NCBI GenBank assembly: GCA_037176725.1
Contig: JAZBRS010000044.1
Location: 4,898,001 to 4,962,000 of the forward strand
Direction: 5' to 3'
Origin: Posidonia oceanica
Lineage: Eukaryota; Streptophyta; Magnoliopsida; Alismatales; Posidoniaceae
Length of the DNA stretch: 64,000 nt
Made by a program: the position numbers and the translations under genes
Shown: in pieces, positions 58,030-64,000 of the stretch
How positions within the stretch are numbered: position 1 is the first letter of the stretch
Layout of the letters: each line of letters begins with the position of its first letter
The notes under the pieces: generated by a model
What the model was told of the DNA's origin: nothing
The model's input: only the letters and a program-made list of their open reading frames with translations
The model's database searches: none

Positions 58030-60067
58030 CTACTCTACACAATCAGTATTGTGTTCTAGATTAATTTTAGGCAAGCCTTGTTGCGTCCTGACATTATCTA
58101 GCAATAATCTGGCCTCAAAGAGATCAGTAAAAACAATTCCAATCTGAAAATAGAATCGTGCAAATTCATCATAAGAGTCCCAAGATAGAATATCATAAGC
58201 AAAACTATCCTTGCCTGATGATGCATTCGAAGTACTAGCAGAATTCAAGAGAGAGACCGAAGGTGAAGCAATAATAGGGGTAGGAACTCTAGCATCATGA
58301 ATAGTCGAGCTAGAAGGAACCAAATGTAAATTACCTGTAGAAGGGGTCGGAATCACAGTATATGGGGATGGAGTAGGAGCACAAGTACCAATCTCATCTT
58401 CAGATTCATCATTCTCAAACTCCTCCAGAGCTGCCAGAAGCGCTTGCCTTTGAGATTTTTTTGATTTTCTGACTTTGAAATCCTGCCCTCCAGCTACTTT
58501 GGTTGAGGATTTAGCCTCTGGAGCGACACTAGGCGGCATTTCTAATAGGAAGGAGCGGGTACTTGTGACATCTCTATGGTCAGAGCTCGTATGGACTATA
58601 CTAACAGGGTTAGACACCATAGGTGGGTTCGAGGATATGATCGTACCAGAGAGGACCACACCCTTACCCGAGTGAGAAGGGCGAGCAACCCCAGAATCTT
58701 TAGGCCAAGGATGATTTTGGTAAGATGGAGCATTGACCTTCGGAGCCTCTAGCCATGGTCTAAGCAATAAACCAGGTTCAACAGAAGGGGAAATTTTTTT
58801 CTGAGGATGACTCGAATTATGCCCCCCAGCCGCTCGCCCCCCTCTACTAGACCCTGAAGACCTAGTCTACTTATACCCCGAACTCTGTCCCAACCACCAC
58901 GTCCCCCCTATTCCCTTTATAACCTTTATATTGTTTACTGAATGGCTTCCGCAAGTCCTTATATGAATAGGAGCCCATAGAGAAAGCGCCAGATCCCCAA
59001 GAAGAACTGGAAGGGGAACAAATGTCCCAAATTCTGTTAAAATGAATAGGATATACATTTTAGGCAAAAGTAAAGTAACACAAGTCAAGAAGGTCTTTGT
59101 CCAGGTGAAGACGAATTTTAACTTTGGCAAATCCTTGAAACCGGGCCTGATCATTACCAAAGTCAACCTCAAGCAACTCGGCAAACTCAGCAAGCATGCG
59201 ATGAAACAGATTGATAGACCAAAGATAATGAGAGATCCCTTTCAGGCAGATCCAGAAACCCTCATCCCAAAGAGTATAGACAAAGCAAGAGTTGACAGAC
59301 CAGGGAAAGAAAGACACAGGGGTATTAGACACAACCATACCAGAGCGACAAAGTACGTCTTCCCTAAGAGCCTGAGAAGGAAACTTCATAATAAATCTAC
59401 CCGAGGGGAACATCGAAGACGTCCATATCTGAGGGATGGGTCCAAAAACGGGCAAGATGAGACAACAAATCTTCTTGGATAACTGGGTGATCACTAAAGC
59501 ACTGGTAGAGAGATACTCTAACTGATCATTAGTGTCATCCGACGATGGGATGGCAATAGGATATTGTGGTGTTTGACCAGCCATAAATGCCCGTCTCACT
59601 GGAATATGAACCCGTCTCACAGAATTATGAAAGAATCTGCAGTTGGAGACTGAGTGGTTAGGTGAACGACATTTAAAACAAGAACCACTGAATCTACAAT
59701 AACGTTTATAGTGCCCTCGAAAGCCACATTTAAAACATCTACCTCTCCGAGTACAGAAGAGTTGTAACGGAGAGAGAGAACGCTTGCGAGCCACCACCTT
59801 CCAACCACCCACCGAAGACAGGTTCCCAGCAGGTACCGAGACCAAAGATGAAGAGGGGATGGTGGGAGTCCTAACAGCATGAGCGTATGGTGGAGGAGAG
59901 GCTAAGGGGAGAAAACAGGAGCCAGTGACTACTGTCGTATCATTCTCCAAAGCTAAACTCAAGTCTTTAGACAGAGAACCAAGAGAGGAGATAGAGCAAA
60001 TCTTAGCATTTAATGCCCCTACACCAGAAGTGCACTTAATAATTGAATTTGGGCGACAATCTGACAA
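58030..60067 (-). pseudogene. LINE ORF1: DUF4283-type RNA-binding protein with two zinc knuckles
   Basis: It starts at an ATG at 60067 or slightly upstream. Two zinc knuckles follow early: CFKCGFRGHYKRYC and CFKCRSPNHSVSNC (both CCHC). A DUF4283-like region follows (RFIMKFPSQALREDVLCRSG, then FFPWSVNSCFV). The frame changes near 59100 and continues as a low-complexity C-terminal part (58767-58030) ending in a TAG at 58030-58032. Knuckles placed before the DUF4283-like part differ from the usual order in plant L1 ORF1, where DUF4283 comes first. ORF1 would coat LINE RNA. Confidence 0.82.
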
Positions 60068-61366
60068 GAATTCAGAAGAAAGGACAGGAGAAGTCGAGTG
60101 TCATCTAACAGGTGTCAAAGCTGAAGCGTCAGTGAGATCACAGTAGGGCTTTAAAATTGTTAAAGAAGCATTAGGCATCGTTAAGCCCGCTTTCCCATTC
60201 ACAAAACCCTTGTTAGGAGAATTAAGACAATCATTAATAACAGGTAGGGAATACGAAGTGTCAGGGTTCTAACAGGCGTCAAGATTCAAATCTGTATCTC
60301 CTCAAGATACGCTCCCCACCAAATCACCCCAACGCTCTGCTGAGAGGACAATCTCCTCCTTCGAGCTTGTCTGGCCCTAACAAAACGAAGCTAGTGAAAG
60401 CATTCTAAAAGAAACTTACCCATTTTATTGCTACAATAAGGTAGCCTAACCAGTCGACGGAAACAACAAGGCCTTCCCCAGCGTCGGCCGTGAAAGCATT
60501 AAAGCATCGAAGAATGGGCGACAACAACTAGCGGATCTGCCCTCTAGCAAGGCAGATTTGTCGTCCAAACCCTCAAAACAGGAGTTCGACCATGGAGAGA
60601 GAGCACAGAGAGCGAGAGCGAGAGCGAGAGTGGTTATCTTGATAACATAAATCTTGGTGGAACATCATAAATATTTGTATTTTTTTCTTTGAATATGTTT
60701 TTTTTTCATGAAGATGTTTTTTTTTCTTTAAAGATGTACTTTTTTAATGTAACATTTATAATGCATTTTTATTTCTTGATGTAAAATATATAATGTATTT
60801 TTAATTTTTACTAAATTTAAAGTTTCAATAATAAAAAATTACTTTTCAATTTTTATTATATTATTTCAAATCTCTTTTCTTATAAATTTGAACTTTGAGT
60901 ATGTAAATCCACTATTACATGTATTACATATACACATGTAATGAAATAGGGTTCAAAAGCATTGCATAGAAATAAGGCACGAAATAAGGACATGAAACAG
61001 GATACGAAAGCAAAGTACGAAAGAGGACACGATTGAACCGAAGACACGACACAGCACGAACACAATTGAGTCCGTACCTTGGGCCAGGCTCAAACGCAAG
61101 CATGACACAGTTAAGCATTTGGGCCATTGCCAACCGTGTCACCAACCGTCACAACACGGCCCACTTGACATGTATATTTACACAGCCAAGAATTTGAAGA
61201 TATCTACCTTCGTTAGCTATGAAATTATGAAACTGAGAGAATATACAGGAAAAATGACGTGAGGCTCCAACTACATGACAAAGTGTCCTGATGCATGACA
61301 TTTAAGATCTACATTTACACACTAAGAATCACGATAATATCTTATAATTCACAATCCTAACTCTGT

Positions 61367-61472
61367 AATTTCCAAACTAGTAAGTCTCCCAACCACTACC
61401 CAAAACTAATAGAAGGTTTAATTTCCAAACTAGTAAATCTCCCAACCACCACCCAAAACTAATAGAAGGTTT
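61367..61472. repeat. 53-bp tandem duplication
   Basis: AATTTCCAAACTAGTAARTC begins at 61367 and again at 61420. The two copies differ at two positions. Confidence 0.9.
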
Positions 61473-62515
61473 CTTCATAGAGTTTCCTGAAGTTTTTGGA
61501 TTTTTCATATGAATCCTGTCAAACACTATATAAATGGCTAGAAGAGTTTGTGACTGATACTCGAAAAGAATTTATGACTGGTGTCTTATCTAGATCGGGC
61601 TGGATCAATTGACATCATTTCTTTCTTTTTCTATAAAAATGCTCATATGTTCCATATCTTTGAAAATCTTCTAGTTTGTATGTGCCTTGACGCTCGCAAA
61701 TATGTAAGCAAAGCAAAACGTACTGCAATTTGCCTTTTAAACTAACTCAACTAACTGAATTGACCATAACATTGTGATTTTATAATCTAAACAAATAACT
61801 ACCGTTTATCCAAAAAATATCTTTTTGCAATTTGCTTAATTTAGTGAAAATCCGACGAAAGAAGACAAGCGGAGAATGGTGCCAATGTCAGGACCAGGAA
61901 TCCAGAATAAACAAGGAAAGAAGACACGTGGAGAATAGTTCCAGTGCCAATAGGAAAATAAAGGACAATGTTTTTTTTTAAATCAGTAGATAATAATAAA
62001 GGACAATGCCAACACATAAAAATAAGAGGATGCAAGACAAACAACAGCAACTTCTGATGTATGTTTTTTTTTTTTAATAAAAAACAGCAGATGTAGGTCA
62101 CAACTCAAGAGTTTACTAAGTGAGCGATGTCCCCTAGAGAAAAAAAAAAAAAAGGGTAGAGACAAACATATAAGTAAATCAAAAAATTTTGCATACTGGC
62201 ACTAAACTTTATGAGATGGTGTTGACTGTTGAAGACAAATTTGAACACGTACCATGATACAAAAACTCATCGAATCCTTAATGATTTTGGGCACGAAACT
62301 AATCCCATCCAGCAATTAATTAGCAGCTTTTGTCTCACGTCTCTAGAGAGAAAGAGAGCCGTGAGAAACCTCTAACCATCACACCAACAAAACTATCTTC
62401 TTTAGCCATCTTGGGCCCATAATAGAATGTGTTTATGTCAGTTGAGGCAGAATCTTGCTTATCGTTCATTAAGACCACCACAATTTAGAGCAAATAAAGA
62501 TATTGCAGTAGCAAG

Positions 62516-63037
62516 TTGCAGAATGAAAGAGATCAACTTGAAAGAACTCCAACCTATGCCAAGTGATAAGTAATAGGTTCGATGGTCAACGTGCTTTCTT
62601 CGATAATATAAAGATTTGTACTGCCCAAATGGGTACTAAACGAGTGGTTACTTAAAAATAAGTCATTGATAAATAAATACAATAGATTCCTAAACAGCCA
62701 TGAATTCAAACAGTTTCCTGGTCTCCCCAAATGATGACACTTATCTACATAATTTTGGAAGAGCCGGCCAAAATAGACAGGGGTACTGCATGTTGCAGAA
62801 TAAAAGAGATCAACTTGAAAGAACTCCAACCTATGCCATGTGACAAGTAATAGGTTCATATAAAGATCTGTACTGCCCAAATGGATACTAAACGAGTGGT
62901 TACTTAAAAATAAGTCATTGATAAATAAATACAATAGATTCCTAAACAGCCATGAATTCAAATAGTTTCCTGGTCTCCCCAATTGATGAAACTTAGCTAC
63001 ATAATTTTGGAAGAGCTGGCCAAAATAGACAAGGGAC
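62516..63037. repeat. 277-bp tandem duplication near the host gene
   Basis: TTGCAGAATRAAAGAGATCA begins at 62516 and 62793. The second copy lacks about 20 bp after TAATAGGTTC and ends near 63037. It lies just downstream of the terminal exon on the minus strand. A minus-strand frame spans both copies and so repeats itself; it is not supported as a gene. Confidence 0.88.
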
Positions 63038-63094
63038 TGTTCTTATCTGGTGTGGGCAGATTGGATTCTTAATAATCCAACTTCAGTCCAGATG

Positions 63095-63100
63095 TTTATT
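63095..63100 (-). terminator. Possible poly(A) signal of the host gene
   Basis: AATAAA on the minus strand, 62 bases after the stop codon of the exon model below. Confidence 0.4.
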
Positions 63101-63162
63101 TCCGGGAAACTGAAAGTGATACAATCTTCTGTTGAATGCAGAGGAGCAATTGGAAATGATTT

Positions 63163-63979
63163 CTAAACCCATGTGCTGATGAAATTCACACCATCGACCC
63201 ATTGGGACCACCTATTCTACACACATAAACGGAAGCATCAACAACATGAGTATAAATACTTTCAAAAAACAACAACACAAATATGAACAAAACTTTACCA
63301 AATGATTTGCAGACTAATTTATTTGATGCTTACTATCTGATGACTAAATTCTTTGTAGTCATGAGGAACTTAGAATCAACAGAATGCAAAAAAGTTAAAT
63401 AATGAGTAAGACATTGTGACACAACAAGCATACCTGGAAGTCTGGAAGAACGATTCTAGAACCTGGCTGTGGAGAAAATGCAAATGATGTTTAGTGTTAA
63501 CTTAATCTCCCCAATAAATATGGATTTTCTCACATTTAATGAGCAGTGTATGTCACTAGTAGGAGCATGGATCTTTACTTGATGTCTGTTAAAGTTAATG
63601 GCAGCTTTTTTTTCATGAGTTAATTTATTTAAATGAATACCCTGGAGGGGAATACAGGTTGTCCTGGTTCTAAGTTGGTGCTGTCAGCTTCCAAAGCAAG
63701 TCATGCTTTTCTTGGATACTTCTCCTCCAGGATCCCGGATAATTCACTGCTTATAAAAGCATATCAGCTCATCCCAATGCTTTGAGCAACCCCTATAAAA
63801 ACAAATCACAGCGAAGCATCATGCTGGACAAACAGAATCCATGAAGAGAAAACACCTGCACAGCTGCACTGCTGAATACCCAGAGCATCCTTACTAAAAC
63901 TCCACGTAGAAATGGAAATGTTAATGGTTGTTCCTGCCACCCGAAGCTGCAAGCATTGTATTCCCTCAGATATCTGAAC
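63163..63979 (-). CDS. Last four exons of an unrecognised host gene, partial
   Basis: On the minus strand, exons 63979-63895, 63687-63641, 63466-63434 and 63216-63163 fit together with consistent phases (85, 47, 33 and 54 nt) and end in TAG. Splice sites read CTGCAG|exon|GTAAGG, AG|exon|GTATTC, CCACAG|exon|GTATGC and GTGTAG|exon. The readings are VQISEGIQCLQLRVAGTTIN…, …STNLEPGQPVFPS…, PGSRIVLPDFQ and NRWSQWVDGVNFISTWV. None contains an internal stop, unlike the surrounding transposons. I do not recognise the family and assign no function. The gene continues off the right edge. The weakest point is the acceptor of the 47-nt exon, which has a poor pyrimidine tract. An intact gene here marks the border of the transposon nest. 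Confidence 0.5.
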
Positions 63980-64000
63980 CTGCAGAGACATTTGACCGGT

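Larger units (their letters stand above)
55915..60640 (-). mobile_element. L1-type LINE, 3' part missing
   Basis: The minus strand carries ORF1 with nucleic-acid-binding zinc knuckles, then ORF2 with an apurinic endonuclease and reverse transcriptase, in L1 order. The 5' end is near 60640, where a GAGCGAGAGCGAGAG-like stretch (minus strand CTCTCG) begins. The element stops at 55915 where LTR E abuts. The remaining RT, the C-terminal zinc finger and the tail are absent from the window. Confidence 0.9.
60641..63094. other. AT-rich intergenic region
   Basis: No gene is visible. Contents: A/T runs (60670-60900, 61970-62160); a CACGACAC-rich stretch (60950-61160) of a kind common in plant repeats but not identified; a 53-bp tandem duplication (61367-61472); a degenerate 60-bp duplication (about 61857 and 61917); and the 277-bp duplication listed separately. 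Confidence 0.6.

Noticed and set aside
62554..62982. 142-residue frame on the minus strand
   Set aside because: It spans a 277-bp duplication, repeats itself, and has no start context, splice support or family match.

Overview
The window is repeat-dense nuclear DNA of a seed plant. The evidence is Ty1/copia and Ty3/gypsy (Tat-lineage) retrotransposons with plant-type pol, a plant mobile domain (PMD) gene with spliceosomal introns, an L1-type plant LINE, and a short stretch of ordinary intron-containing gene at the right edge. I cannot name the species. I see no prokaryotic genes, rRNA, tRNA or CRISPR array. Almost every coding region is broken.

Layout, left to right. 1-20707 (minus): a Tat-lineage element (M) with decayed gag, a primer binding site and one LTR; its 3' part lies off the left edge. 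That LTR is split by a nearly complete Ty1/copia element (8081-20674, plus) with a perfect 5-bp target duplication. The copia 5' LTR is itself split by a solo Tat LTR (A, 9372-12125). From 20708 (plus): the 3' half of a second Tat element (P), with RT C-terminus, RNase H, a second RNase H and integrase (20708-23172). Two antisense, intron-containing pseudogenes follow: a DUF7745-like gene (24652-25936) and a PMD gene (26575-35933). The PMD gene is split by solo LTR B (27743-34791), which is split by solo LTR C (29650-33689). LTR D (36000-37691) and minus-strand LTR fragment F (37750 to about 40130) follow. Next comes a bank of short hairpin-forming tandem repeats (40214-45790), split by solo LTR G (41747-45608). 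A purine tract and LTR H (46207-52262) then appear to close P; H contains a 1.82-kb tandem triplication.

Beyond H lie the 3' non-coding end and 3' LTR (E, 54096-55914) of an older LTR element (Q). E abuts an L1 LINE (55915 to about 60640, minus), which is cut immediately after its RT catalytic box. From 60641 to 63094 is AT-rich intergenic DNA with small tandem duplications. At 63163-63979 (minus) are the last four exons of an unrecognised host gene.

Reading the nest from outside in gives a relative order: LINE, then Q, then P, then M/B/D/G, then copia and C, then A. The points most worth a second look are the pair of antisense genes in P, the predominance of TAG among nonsense codons in the Tat elements, a conserved U5 box in nine LTR copies that repeats the first ten bases expected of the element's own tRNA primer binding site, and several unrelated families of short perfect palindromes in LTRs and in the 3' region of P.
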